In this document: positions 43,140 through 51,592 of the stretch, one piece after another
Position numbering within the stretch: position 1 is the first letter of the stretch
How the letters are laid out: each line of letters begins with the position of its first letter
Assembly: GCF_000473265.1 (NCBI RefSeq)
Contig: NZ_KI421511.1
Span: forward strand, 4,611,219 to 4,675,218
Length of the DNA stretch: 64,000 bases
Direction: 5' to 3'
DNA from: Amycolatopsis thermoflava N1165
GTDB taxonomy: Bacteria > Actinomycetota > Actinomycetes > Mycobacteriales > Pseudonocardiaceae
Program-made: the position numbers and the translations under genes
The notes under the pieces: model-generated
The model's input: the letters and a program-made list of their open reading frames with translations, nothing else
What the model was told of the DNA's origin: nothing
Database searches by the model: none

Positions 43140-44471
43140 ATGAGCAATCTCCCGTTCGGCTTCGGGCCCCCGGATCCCGACAAGCCCGGTGACAACGGGC
43201 CGTCGGAGGGCGGCCAGCAGCCCGGCGCCGACGCGTTCAACCAGCTCGGCCAGATGCTGAGCCAGCTCGGGCAGATGCTGAGCCAGGCCGGCAGTTCGTC
43301 GGGCCCGGTGAACTACGACCTCGCAAAACAAATCGCACTGCAGAAGCTCAGCGGGAGCACAGGCGGCACGATCGGTTTCGCCTCGAGCGGCGACGCCGAC
43401 AGCGCCGTGCGCGACGCCGGGCACCTCGCGGAGCTGTGGCTCGACGCCGCGACGATCCTCCCCGCGGGCGCGTCGGTGACCGCGGCGTGGTCCCCGCGCG
43501 ACTGGGTGCAGAAGACGCTGCCGACATGGCAGCGCCTGTGCGACCCGGTGGCCCAGCAGGTGTCGGGCGCGTGGGTGGAGGCGCTCCCCGCCGAGGCAAA
43601 GCAGGCCGCCGGGCCGCTGCTGTCGATGGTCGGCCAGATGGGCGGCATGGCGTTCGGCTCGCAGCTGGGCAACGCGCTCGCGCAGCTCGCGTCGGAGGTG
43701 CTCACCTCGACCGAGGTGGGTCTGCCGCTGGGGCCGGAGGGGACGTCGGCGCTGCTGCCCGCGAACATCGAGAAGTTCACCGAGGGGCTGGAGCTGCCGA
43801 GCAGCGAGGTCCTGGTGTTCCTGGCCGCGCGAGAGGCCGCGCACCAGCGCCTGTTCTCGCACGTGCCGTGGCTGCGGCAGCGCCTGCTGGCGACGGTCGA
43901 GGAGTTCGCGCACGGCATCAAGGTCGACACCTCCGCGCTGGAGCAGCTGGCCGGCCAGGTGGACCCGTCGAACCCGGCGAGCATCGAGGAGGCGTTGTCC
44001 TCGGGGCTGCTGGAGCCCCAGACGACGCCCGAGCAGCAGGCGGCGCTGAACCGGTTGGAGACGCTGCTCGCCCTGGTGGAGGGCTGGGTGGACGTGGTGG
44101 TCGCCGACGCGGTCGGCGACAGGCTCCCCGGGGCCGACGCCCTGCGCGAGACGCTGCGCCGCCGCCGCGCGACGGGCGGCCCGGCCGAGCAGACGTTCGC
44201 GACGCTGGTCGGGCTCGAACTGAGGCCCCGCCGGATGCGTGCGGCGTCCGCGCTGTGGAAGCTCGTGGGCGACCGGCACGGCGCCGAGAAGCGGGACGGC
44301 CTGTGGTCGCACCCGGACCTGATGCCGTCGGCGGAGGACCTGGACGACCCGCTGGAGTTCGCCGAGCGCCTGGGCAAGCCGGGCGAGCTGGACGACCCGA
44401 TGGCCGAGCTGGAGCGCACCAAGCCGGAGGACAAGCAAGACCCCGGCAAGGGCGACGAGCCCGGCAACTGA
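43140..44471 (+). CDS. Zincin-like putative metalloprotease (F420-associated family)
   Basis: 443 residues from ATG 43140. A Gly/Pro-rich start with a repeated LGQMLSQ motif, then the family region with VFLAAREAAHQRLFSHVPWL, where the His-containing helix substitutes for a classical HExxH. An acidic, Lys-rich tail follows (EDKQDPGKGDEPGN). The family is found where coenzyme F420 is made, but catalytic activity is unproven. Orthologue position matches Rv3195. Divergent from the PDZ-Lon gene. Confidence 0.88.
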   Translation: MSNLPFGFGPPDPDKPGDNGPSEGGQQPGADAFNQLGQMLSQLGQMLSQAGSSSGPVNYDLAKQIALQKLSGSTGGTIGFASSGDADSAVRDAGHLAELWLDAATILPAGASVTAAWSPRDWVQKTLPTWQRLCDPVAQQVSGAWVEALPAEAKQAAGPLLSMVGQMGGMAFGSQLGNALAQLASEVLTSTEVGLPLGPEGTSALLPANIEKFTEGLELPSSEVLVFLAAREAAHQRLFSHVPWLRQRLLATVEEFAHGIKVDTSALEQLAGQVDPSNPASIEEALSSGLLEPQTTPEQQAALNRLETLLALVEGWVDVVVADAVGDRLPGADALRETLRRRRATGGPAEQTFATLVGLELRPRRMRAASALWKLVGDRHGAEKRDGLWSHPDLMPSAEDLDDPLEFAERLGKPGELDDPMAELERTKPEDKQDPGKGDEPGN

Positions 44472-44579
44472 CCCCAGGTCGCACAAGCGAAGCTCGGCTG
44501 GGGCGGACGGCAAGTGCCGCCCCAGCCGAGCGCGACCCGCTGCGCCCCTCGCAAGGCGCGTTCAGGGGTTGGCTTTGAG

Positions 44580-45260
44580 AGGCCCCGCGACCAGCCGCGC
44601 TGCTCTAAGCCCAGGCTTTCGATAGCCCCGGCAACGGCCCGCTGCCATCGGCCCTACAGCCCGGCGACCAGCAACGCCGCCCTCAGCCCTGCATCTGGAT
44701 GAGCCCGGCCACCGGCGGCGCCGTGCACAGCCGTCGATCCCAGCAACCCGGCCAACACCAACACCGCCCTCAGCCGGCATCCCGGCAAGCCCCGGCCACC
44801 GGCGGCCGCGCACAGCCGTCGATCCCAGCAAGCCCCGTCACAGGCCCCACCGCCCTCAGCCGGCATCCCGGCAACCCAGCCGATAGCAAACACCGCCCTC
44901 AGCCACGCATTCCGGGTAAGCCCCGCCCACCGGTCCCGCCACCCTCAGCCCTGGATCTCGGTAAGCCCGGCAACGGCCCCGCCGCCCTCAACCCTGGCCC
45001 CGGCAAGCCCGGCAACGGCCCCGCCGCCCTTAACCCTTCATCCCGGCATCCCCGCATCCCGGCATCCCGACCAACAGCAACATCGCGGTCAACTGTGGCT
45101 CCCGGCAAGCCCGGCCACCGACCCGCCAGCCTTCAACCCTGCATCCCCGCAGACCGGCCAACGGCCCCGCCAGCCTCGGCCGTGCATCTCGACAGCCCAG
45201 CCAGCGGCCAGGCCGCCCTCAGCCCTGCACCCGGCAGTCCCGGCCAACAGCAGCGATGCC
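44580..45260. repeat. Degenerate tandem repeat (minisatellite), unit about 43 bp
   Basis: The core CCGCCCTCAGCCCTGCATC recurs with drift at about 44678, 44765, 44852, 44891, 44940, 44984, 45025, 45128, 45170 and 45208; spacings are 38-49, with two near 87 and one near 103. Between cores lies CCCGGCAAGCCCGGCAACGG-like sequence. The open frames across it simply translate the repeat. The whole interval 44472-45421 has no supported gene. Confidence 0.7.
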
Positions 45261-45378
45261 GTCCCCGACAGAGGACCCGGGGCCACCCCGCCCGCGGCGA
45301 TCCGAGTAGCGCCGCCCGCTCAACGCCGCACCCGGCATCGCTGGCCACCTGGTAAGGCCGCTGTTCCCACCCCTCAAC

Positions 45379-45414
45379 AGCTCGGGGCCCCGCCAGGTTG
45401 CGGGGCCCCGAGCT
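45379..45414 (-). terminator. Perfect 15-bp hairpin after the YgjP-like gene
   Basis: AGCTCGGGGCCCCGC (45379-45393) pairs with GCGGGGCCCCGAGCT (45400-45414) around a 6-nt loop. It lies seven bases beyond the stop at 45422. No T-run. Confidence 0.75.
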
Positions 45415-45421
45415 GCGTTCC

Positions 45422-46015
45422 TCAGTCGTCGTCCAGCTCGCTGATCCCCCAGCCGGCCGCCGCGGACAGGCCCTCGAGGTAGCCGATCGCCCGCTCCGTC
45501 TTCGGGTAGCGCCGGACCAGCTCCCAGAACTCGGCGTTGTGCGCCGCCACCCGCAGGTGCGCCAGCTCGTGCACCAGCACGTAGTCCAGCACCCACGCGG
45601 GCACGTTCTGCAACCTGTCACTCACCCGGATCGTCCGGTCGGCCGGTGTGCACGATGCCCACCTGGTGCGCATCGGCGGGACCCAGCGGACGCTCGCCGG
45701 CAACGCCTGCCGGTCGAGGTATCGCGCTGACAGCTGCGCGCACCGCGCGAGCAGCGCGGCATCCGACTCGCGTGCCGGAGACGCCCGCTTTGTCTCCGTG
45801 CGCTGGAGCTTGCGCTCCATCTCGGCCACCCAGTGTTTTTCCTCGGCTCGGCTCATGCTCGCCGGGATGAGCACCACGAGGGTGTCGCCGTCCCGGTACG
45901 CGCTGACCGTCCGCCTTCGTCGTGCACTGCGCCGTACTTCGACCTTGAGCTGCGGGTTCGATGACTGCCCGGTGTTGTCCCGGTTCCTCAAAGAGGGCAC
46001 CCGTGCGTTCGCCAC
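45422..46015 (-). CDS. YgjP-like M48-type metallopeptidase
   Basis: 197 residues from GTG 46015. The zinc motif HELAH is at 149-153 (YVLVHELAHLRVAAHNAEFW), and the family's RTRWASCTPADRTIRVS precedes it, as in YgjP/SprT-like minigluzincins. The basic N-terminus (VEVRRSARRRRTVSAY) is typical. The substrate is unknown. It is divergent from the cyclodehydratase-like gene across a 142-bp region that carries two inverted DnaA-type boxes. Confidence 0.88.
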   Translation of the reverse strand: MANARVPSLRNRDNTGQSSNPQLKVEVRRSARRRRTVSAYRDGDTLVVLIPASMSRAEEKHWVAEMERKLQRTETKRASPARESDAALLARCAQLSARYLDRQALPASVRWVPPMRTRWASCTPADRTIRVSDRLQNVPAWVLDYVLVHELAHLRVAAHNAEFWELVRRYPKTERAIGYLEGLSAAAGWGISELDDD

Positions 46016-46071
46016 CCGTCCACGGTAAAGCCAGGGGCCGACAAGTCGGGAGAGCCGACTTCGAGAAGGCC

Positions 46072-46109
46072 CGAGTTATCCACATGATGGCCCACCTGTG
46101 GATAACTCG
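46072..46109. promoter_or_regulatory. Perfect inverted pair of DnaA-type boxes
   Basis: CGAGTTATCCACA (46072-46084) and TGTGGATAACTCG (46097-46109) are perfect 13-bp inverted arms around 12 bp. Each contains TTATCCACA, the high-affinity DnaA box. They lie 57 bp from the minus-strand start (46015) and 49 bp from the plus-strand start (46158). A DnaA-responsive or other dimeric-regulator site is plausible. Confidence 0.55.
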
Positions 46110-46157
46110 CGATCTTGGTTAGCGGATTCTTAGCCACCTTCCGTCACCCTGTGCTCC

Positions 46158-47270
46158 ATGACGGACACCAGCACAAATCAGCACACGGTCTTCCTGCCCG
46201 AACGTCCCTGGCTGCGGCCGGGCCTCGAAGTCTTCGACCGCGGTCCGGGCGAGGTCCAGATCGGTCTCGACCCCAGGCACGCCATGGTGGCCAAGGACCT
46301 GCCACCCGACCTGGTGGACGCTCTGCACCGCCTCGACGGCAGTCTCCGGCTGGAGAGCCTGCTCGCGCTCGCCAAGAGCGAACACGTCGAAATCCTCCGC
46401 GACATCGTCGCGAACCTGACCCGGCTCGGACTGGTCGAGGAGGCGTGGCCGCCGTCCGCCTACAACCGCGCCGCCAGCGAGGCCGCCCTGTGGTCCCTGT
46501 CGACCGGGCACCGCCACGGCGAGACCGTCGCCCGACGACGCCACAGCGCCGTCGTGCTGTTCGGGTCGGGGCGGCTGACGGTCGCCATCGCGGTGCTGCT
46601 CGCCACGGCGGGAGTGGGACAGGTGTGTGTCGAGGCCGCCGGCAATGTCACCGAGCACGACACCGGCAGCGGCTACACCGACGCCGACATCGGCCGGTCG
46701 CGGTCCGCCGCGGCGGCTGACGCCGTCCGACGGGCGAACCCCGCGACCGTGACGCGCCGCCTCCGCGACGGGCGGCTTCCGGAGCTAGTCGTACTCGCCG
46801 ACGCCATCGTTCCGGCGCCCGAGCTGGTCCGGCAGCTGATGCACGAGCGGGTGCCGCACCTGGCGGTGCGCGTGCGGGAAGGCATCGGGATCGTGGGCCC
46901 GCTCGTCGAACCCGGGCGGAGCAGCTGCCTGGCGTGCGCGGACCTCACCCGCCGCTCGATGGACGACCGCTGGCCCACGGTCGCGGGACAGCTCGCCGGG
47001 CGCACCCAGAAGGCCGACCTCACAACGGTCCAGGCGACCGCCGCCCTGGCGACCGGCCAGGTGCTCCGGGATCTCGGACCGGCCGACGGGGTGCCGCCCG
47101 GCTGGAACACGACAATGGAGATCGACCCCTACGACTGCACGGTCTACCACCGCCCGTGGCCGCCGAACCCGGCCTGCACCTGCGGGGCTCGCCCGGAACC
47201 GCTGGTCAGCAACGTGCTCGCGCCGATGGCTGCGGAGGACATGGTCGACAAGGCACAATCGCAGGAGTGA
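46158..47270 (+). CDS. Cyclodehydratase/ThiF-like protein, orphan
   Basis: 370 residues from ATG 46158. The N-terminal part reads as a leader-binding winged-HTH-like region (GLEVFDRGPGEVQIGLDPRH; LVDALHRLDGSLRLESLLAL). The middle has a ThiF/E1-like Rossmann strand (VVLFGSGRLTVAIAVLLATA). Cys pairs that could bind zinc are CLAC (about 257) and CTC (about 345). Similar 'bacteriocin cyclodehydratase' proteins normally work with a YcaO enzyme on thiazole/oxazole peptides, but no YcaO or precursor is visible. Orthologue position matches Rv3196. It overlaps the ABC1 kinase gene as GTGA. Confidence 0.75.
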   Translation: MTDTSTNQHTVFLPERPWLRPGLEVFDRGPGEVQIGLDPRHAMVAKDLPPDLVDALHRLDGSLRLESLLALAKSEHVEILRDIVANLTRLGLVEEAWPPSAYNRAASEAALWSLSTGHRHGETVARRRHSAVVLFGSGRLTVAIAVLLATAGVGQVCVEAAGNVTEHDTGSGYTDADIGRSRSAAAADAVRRANPATVTRRLRDGRLPELVVLADAIVPAPELVRQLMHERVPHLAVRVREGIGIVGPLVEPGRSSCLACADLTRRSMDDRWPTVAGQLAGRTQKADLTTVQATAALATGQVLRDLGPADGVPPGWNTTMEIDPYDCTVYHRPWPPNPACTCGARPEPLVSNVLAPMAAEDMVDKAQSQE

Positions 47271-48613
47271 CCGACTTTCCCGAAGAGACCGACGACCGTG
47301 CCGATCCCGGGATTCCCCGCCGCACCGCCGCCCGCGCCGCGAAGCTCGCGAGCCTGCCGCTCGGAATCGCGGGGCGGGCGGTCGGCGGCTGGGGGCGGCG
47401 CCTGACCGGTCAGAGCGCCGAAGAAGTCAACGCGAACCTGTCGGCGAAGGCTGCCGAGCAGCTGTTCGAGGTGCTCGGCACGCTCAAGGGCGGCGCGATG
47501 AAGTTCGGGCAGACCTTGAGCGTCTTCGAGGCGGCCGTGCCCGACGAGCTGGCCGCCCCGTACCGGGACGCACTGACCCGCCTGCAGGCCGCCGCGCCGC
47601 CGATGCCGGTCCGCCAAACCCGGCGCGTCCTGGCCGAACAGCTGGGCCGGTCGTGGGAGACGCGGTTCCGTGAGTTCGACGACGCCCCCACCGCGTCGGC
47701 AAGCATCGGTCAGGTGCACCGCGGGGTGTGGCACGACGGTCGCGAGGTGGCGGTCAAGGTCCAGTACCCGGGCGCCGACGAGGCACTGCGCAGCGACCTG
47801 CGGCAGCTGCAGCGGTTCAGCAGGCTCTTCCAGGCGCTCCTGCCGGGCACCGAGGTCAAGCCACTGCTTGCCGAACTGTCCGCGCGGATGGACGAGGAGC
47901 TGGACTACCGCGGCGAGGCCGACAGCCAGCGCGAGTTCGCGAAGGCCTTCGACGGCGACGACAAGGTCCTGGTGCCGAAGGTTGTCGCGAGCGCGCCCAA
48001 GGTGCTCGTGACCGAGTGGGTCACCGGCACCCCCCTCGCCAAGATCATCGCCGGCGCGGACGCCGAGACTCGCAACCACGTCGGCGCGCTCCTGGCCGAG
48101 TTCCACTTCTCGTCACCGGCCCGGGCGAAGCTACTGCATTCCGACCCGCATCCCGGCAACTTCATGTTGCTGGACGACGGCCGTCTCGCCGTGATCGACT
48201 TCGGCGCGGTGGCCCGCCTACCGCACGGCATTCCCCGCCAGCTGGGCGAGATGACACGTCTGGCCCTCGATCACCGCTCCATCGAGCTCATGGAGTTGTT
48301 GCGCTCCTCCGGCTTCATCCGGCCTGGCACAGAACTCAGCGCTGACGACGTGCTTGCTTACCTTGCCCCGTTCACCGAGCCCCTCGCCAACGAGCGCTTC
48401 CATTTCACGCGCCGCTGGATGCAACGCCAAGCGATGCGGGTCAGCGACACCCGTGGCCGCGACTTCCGCACCGGCCGGTCACTGAACCTCCCGCCGGAGT
48501 ACCTGCTGATCCACCGCGTGACGGCAGGTTCGACGGGGATCCTGTGCCAGCTCGACGCGGAGATCCCAGCACGAGCGATCGTGGAACGCTGGCAGCCCGG
48601 CTTCGCCGACTGA
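47267..48613 (+). CDS. ABC1/UbiB-family atypical kinase
   Basis: 448 residues from GTG 47267, overlapping the previous stop. The KxGQ motif of the family is at 79-82 (GGAMKFGQTLS). Kinase-like elements follow: ASIGQVHRGVW with VAVKVQYPG, LLHSDPHPGNFML and LAVIDFGAVARL. UbiB/AarF relatives usually assist isoprenoid-lipid metabolism as ATPases. The mycobacterial counterpart Rv3197 lies beside whiB7 and is induced with it, with a reported macrolide-resistance role. Here whiB7 is 3.2 kb downstream on the other strand. Confidence 0.93.
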   Translation: MTDFPEETDDRADPGIPRRTAARAAKLASLPLGIAGRAVGGWGRRLTGQSAEEVNANLSAKAAEQLFEVLGTLKGGAMKFGQTLSVFEAAVPDELAAPYRDALTRLQAAAPPMPVRQTRRVLAEQLGRSWETRFREFDDAPTASASIGQVHRGVWHDGREVAVKVQYPGADEALRSDLRQLQRFSRLFQALLPGTEVKPLLAELSARMDEELDYRGEADSQREFAKAFDGDDKVLVPKVVASAPKVLVTEWVTGTPLAKIIAGADAETRNHVGALLAEFHFSSPARAKLLHSDPHPGNFMLLDDGRLAVIDFGAVARLPHGIPRQLGEMTRLALDHRSIELMELLRSSGFIRPGTELSADDVLAYLAPFTEPLANERFHFTRRWMQRQAMRVSDTRGRDFRTGRSLNLPPEYLLIHRVTAGSTGILCQLDAEIPARAIVERWQPGFAD

Positions 48614-48645
48614 GCAACACCTCCCTTTCGTCATTTCCATCAGGT

Positions 48646-48680
48646 CGTCAGGGGCGACGCTCTCGCGCGAGCCCCTGACG
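48646..48680 (+). terminator. Terminator after the ABC1 kinase gene
   Basis: CGTCAGGGGC (48646-48655) pairs with GCCCCTGACG (48671-48680) around a 15-nt loop, 33 bp after the stop codon. No T-run. Confidence 0.6.
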
Positions 48681-49153
48681 GCCCGGAGTCCGGTGCCCCG
48701 TTCATGGCACTGAGCCCGCTGTTCTGGCCATCCTCACAAACACGCGCCCTTTCCCGGCCGGCTTCTTGCCTCGCGCAAGGTATGCCCGGCAATTGGTTCA
48801 GTCCGCATCAGCATCTGCAATCCGGCCCGTTGCATCCCTGCCCCGTCTTCGCAACACATCGCTTTGCCTGGCGCCACCTCCTCGTCGTCATATCCCCGCC
48901 CAGTGGGCACAGGATGCGCGAATCTTCCACCGCCACGCGGACCGAGCTTCCGCGCTGGCCTTCGTCCTGCCTGTCCCGCCGCAACACCCACCATGCCGCA
49001 ACTTCTGCCGCCGCGGGTTCCGCGGGCCGTCAGGAGCCCCAGTTATCCACAATTCCGACCGGAACCGCACGAGATGACCAGTCGCACCACCGAGTTGTCC
49101 ACAGTTCCCCGTCACGTCTTCCCCTGCCTCATTTCCAGCGCAACGCTGGTCCC
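48681..49153. other. Intergenic region with two DnaA-type boxes
   Basis: About 470 bp without a supported gene. TTATCCACA occurs at 49043-49051 and TTGTCCACA at 49095-49103, both in plus orientation and 52 bp apart, shortly before the gene at 49154. The rest is Pro/Arg-rich in all frames with no good start. The in-frame extension of the downstream gene across this stretch is not supported. Confidence 0.45.
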
Positions 49154-50095
49154 ATGACCGAAACCATCAGCGCAACACCAGCGTGTGACTCGACTCCAGG
49201 CGAGGACGTCACCACCAGCATGCGCTTGCGCCGAGCGGGCCTGAGCCAGCACGTCATCTCGTCCCGGTGCCGTCCGGGCGGACCGTGGCGACGGCTCCTG
49301 CCGGGCGTGATCCTGTTGAGCAATCGAGAACCCAGCCGGGACCAACAGCTTCGCGCAGCGATCTACCACGCCGGCCCGGATGCGGTGATCAGCGGCACGG
49401 ATGCGTTGCAGGCTCAAGGCATTCCGCTGTCTCCGTCCCGGCGCGTCCACGTCCTGATCCCGATCGGACGTCGGATCGCGTCGCACGAATTCACCTGGCT
49501 GGACCGCACGTCCCGCGTGCCCGAGCCGGTCGTCGTGGACGGGCTACCGTTCGCTCCGCCCGCCCGCGCCACCGTCGATCTCGCCAGGCACGAGACCGAT
49601 CCGGACAGGCTCCGGCGCCTGCTCACGCTGCCGGTCTACTACGGCCTGTGCAGCGCCGAACAGTTGCGTGACGAAGTCGACGCCGGCAACCAACGCGGAA
49701 CAGCAGCGGTCCGCCAGACCCTGCGCAGTCTGGGTTCGCTCCGCGACACCTACCAGCAGGGCGTGGCGCGGGAACTGCTCGGCGGTGTCCCGGTGCCGCC
49801 GCCGGTCTGGAACGTGACCATCTGCGACTCGGCCGGACGCCGGCTCGGCGTGGTCGACGCCTGGTGGGACGAAGTCGCCTTGGGTTGGATCCTCGATCCC
49901 GCACCCACCTGCTCCGACCGTCCGGCGACGAGCCACCTTCCGCTCACCGGCGCCGGAGTCGTGCTGGTCCACACCACCCCGAGCCGTCTTCGCGGTGACG
50001 CGATGGCAGTGGCGCGGGAACTCACGAGCGCGTTCGCCGCGGCAGCTCGCCGCAGGCGGCCGAGGGTTCAGGCGCTGAAGGAGGTGGCGGCATGA
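49154..50095 (+). CDS. AbiEi-type antitoxin-like regulator (orphan)
   Basis: 313 residues from ATG 49154. The N-terminal part has the pattern of AbiEi_4 wing-helix proteins (MRLRRAGLSQHVISSRCRPG, then WRRLLPGVILLS, then YHAGPDAVISGTDALQAQGI). The C-terminal half resembles the restriction-like fold that often follows it (VDAWWDEVALGWILDP region) but lacks a clear catalytic triad. AbiEi proteins are the antitoxin/repressor of type IV abortive-infection systems; no AbiEii nucleotidyltransferase is next to it. In actinobacteria such orphans are common and of unknown function. Confidence 0.7.
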   Translation: MTETISATPACDSTPGEDVTTSMRLRRAGLSQHVISSRCRPGGPWRRLLPGVILLSNREPSRDQQLRAAIYHAGPDAVISGTDALQAQGIPLSPSRRVHVLIPIGRRIASHEFTWLDRTSRVPEPVVVDGLPFAPPARATVDLARHETDPDRLRRLLTLPVYYGLCSAEQLRDEVDAGNQRGTAAVRQTLRSLGSLRDTYQQGVARELLGGVPVPPPVWNVTICDSAGRRLGVVDAWWDEVALGWILDPAPTCSDRPATSHLPLTGAGVVLVHTTPSRLRGDAMAVARELTSAFAAAARRRRPRVQALKEVAA

Positions 50096-50102
50096 CGAGC
50101 AG

Positions 50103-50282
50103 TCACCAGTATTCGGGTGGGAGCTTTCCCTCGATGTCACGGACGTGCTCACGAGCGCACCGGGGACACAGCCAGTGCAGAGCACCGCCCTCGCGTTCGC
50201 TGACCCAAGCCAGCGTTGCCAGCGGGTCCTCGTCCGGCTTCCGTTCAATGCCGCAGCGAGAACAGGCAACCTGCTCGGTCAT
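50103..50282 (-). CDS. Small zinc-ribbon protein
   Basis: 59 residues from ATG 50282, overlapping the methyltransferase stop as ATGA. Two CxxC knuckles (CSRCGIERK and WLCPRCAREH) 30 residues apart form a probable zinc ribbon; the protein ends LPPEYW. A partner or regulator of the methyltransferase is possible. The longer upstream frame is shadow. Confidence 0.7.
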   Translation of the reverse strand: MTEQVACSRCGIERKPDEDPLATLAWVSEREGGALHWLCPRCAREHVRDIEGKLPPEYW

Positions 50283-51352
50283 CGGTGCGATCCGAAGTGG
50301 ACTGTCTGCGTTCCGAGCACGTAGATGTCCTCGCGGCTGCCCAGGTACTCGGCATCCGCTGGATCGAGGAGGCGGCGCAGGACGTCCCGATCTTCCTGCG
50401 TCAACAGCTCGTCGCCGTCCGATGCGAGCCAGGTGATGTGCTCGATCACGTAGTTGCGAACGACCTGGCTGGGTGGCGCAGGCAAGTCGACAAGACAACT
50501 GAAAGAGCCGACTTGCCCCAGCCCGGCTTTGACGAGGGCTGTGTACCAGCCATAGGGCATCCGGACCGAGCCCGGCATGCCGGCACGCATTTCTCCGAAC
50601 GAGTGATCGCGGGCTGCCAGTAGACGGCGCTCCAACCCGGGTTCGCCGACGCCCAGATCCCAGGGGAGGCAGTACGTCGGTGGGCTCCCCTCGGCCAGGG
50701 CTAGCGTTCCGCCCGACTTGAGAGCAGTGACCAGGCCGTCAACTCCGTCTTGCTGATCAGGGAGGTGATGCACCATCGAAGCGGCCCAGACCAGGTCCGC
50801 GGGCTGGACGAGTTGAGCGAGGTCCACCGACGCGACGTCGGCTCGGATGCTCTCGATCGAGACCTGCCCGGCGAACGCGGCGTTGGAAACAGCCTCGGGT
50901 CCGGGGTGGGCGCGGCCTACCGTCGCAGCCACAGCGCTCCCTGCCAACTCGGCTCGCGCCTGCTCGAGTTCGACCTGTTGCTGTACAGCTGGGGGCTCGC
51001 CTCGGGTCGCAGCCTCAGGGCTTTCCAGGTCCGCCCGAGCGATGCGTTCCGCGTTCACCCGCACGATGGCTGCCCTGGCAGCAGCCTCGGCCGCCTCGAG
51101 CAGCTCCGGAACGGCGTCGACGAGAACGAGCGTGCCGCCGCCGCGGCGGGCCAACTCGGCCGCGAAAGCTGCGCTCATCCCGCCGGCTCCACTACCTGCG
51201 TCGACGATCACCGGCTGCACGCCGAGGCGGCCGACCAGGCTGGCGGCGATTCTCGCGTGGGTCGCTGCATGAAGTTCATCGGCGCGGCGCAACGCCGGTA
51301 TCCGCTCGGCCCAGTCGATGTGATCGTGCGTGTGTGCGGCCATACCGGTCAT
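50279..51352 (-). CDS. Class I SAM-dependent methyltransferase
   Basis: 357 residues from ATG 51352, or from the second Met 9 bp on. Motif I VIVDAGSGAGGMS is near 48-60 and the acidic motif VLVDAVPELLEAA follows. Between the acidic motif and the motif II-like strand (RADVASVDL) lies an unusual insert of about 70-80 residues rich in Ala/Glu (ARADLESPEAATRGEPPAVQ...). Motif post-I/III are ADLVWAASMVHHLPD and LKSGGTLALAEGSPP. The substrate is unknown. A coupled zinc-ribbon gene follows. Confidence 0.85.
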   Translation of the reverse strand: MTGMAAHTHDHIDWAERIPALRRADELHAATHARIAASLVGRLGVQPVIVDAGSGAGGMSAAFAAELARRGGGTLVLVDAVPELLEAAEAAARAAIVRVNAERIARADLESPEAATRGEPPAVQQQVELEQARAELAGSAVAATVGRAHPGPEAVSNAAFAGQVSIESIRADVASVDLAQLVQPADLVWAASMVHHLPDQQDGVDGLVTALKSGGTLALAEGSPPTYCLPWDLGVGEPGLERRLLAARDHSFGEMRAGMPGSVRMPYGWYTALVKAGLGQVGSFSCLVDLPAPPSQVVRNYVIEHITWLASDGDELLTQEDRDVLRRLLDPADAEYLGSREDIYVLGTQTVHFGSHR

Positions 51353-51500
51353 TCAACACCGGCGTTCGGTCGCTCGCCGCCGTTTCGAGTGCGCTCCGAG
51401 GTCATCGACGCGGAGTGTGGAGCGCGTGCAGTGGCGACTGGATGCGGCGAACCTCCAGCCGCCACTGGGCGATCACTGAAATGGATGCCCAACGGCGTCC

Positions 51501-51543
51501 GGCCCGGTGGTGTTCGAGAGCCTTCCTCGAACACCACCGGGCC
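51501..51543. terminator. Perfect 18-bp hairpin
   Basis: GGCCCGGTGGTGTTCGAG (51501-51518) and CTCGAACACCACCGGGCC (51526-51543) around a 7-nt loop. It lies 50 bp beyond the last gene of the whiB7 operon and is probably its terminator; it also faces the divergent methyltransferase promoter. No T-run. Confidence 0.7.
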
Positions 51544-51592
51544 CAGGAGCCGATGGGCGTGACGAACCGCTACGAGCGGAGTCAGCGATCGG

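Noticed and set aside
44699-45355. 218-residue Pro/Gly/Arg-rich frame
   Set aside because: Only translates the roughly 43-bp minisatellite; no ribosome-binding site or conserved motif.
48704-49153. N-terminal extension of the AbiEi-like gene
   Set aside because: Open in frame, but it lacks a ribosome-binding site and conserved content, and it contains DnaA-type boxes; ATG 49154 begins the recognisable protein.
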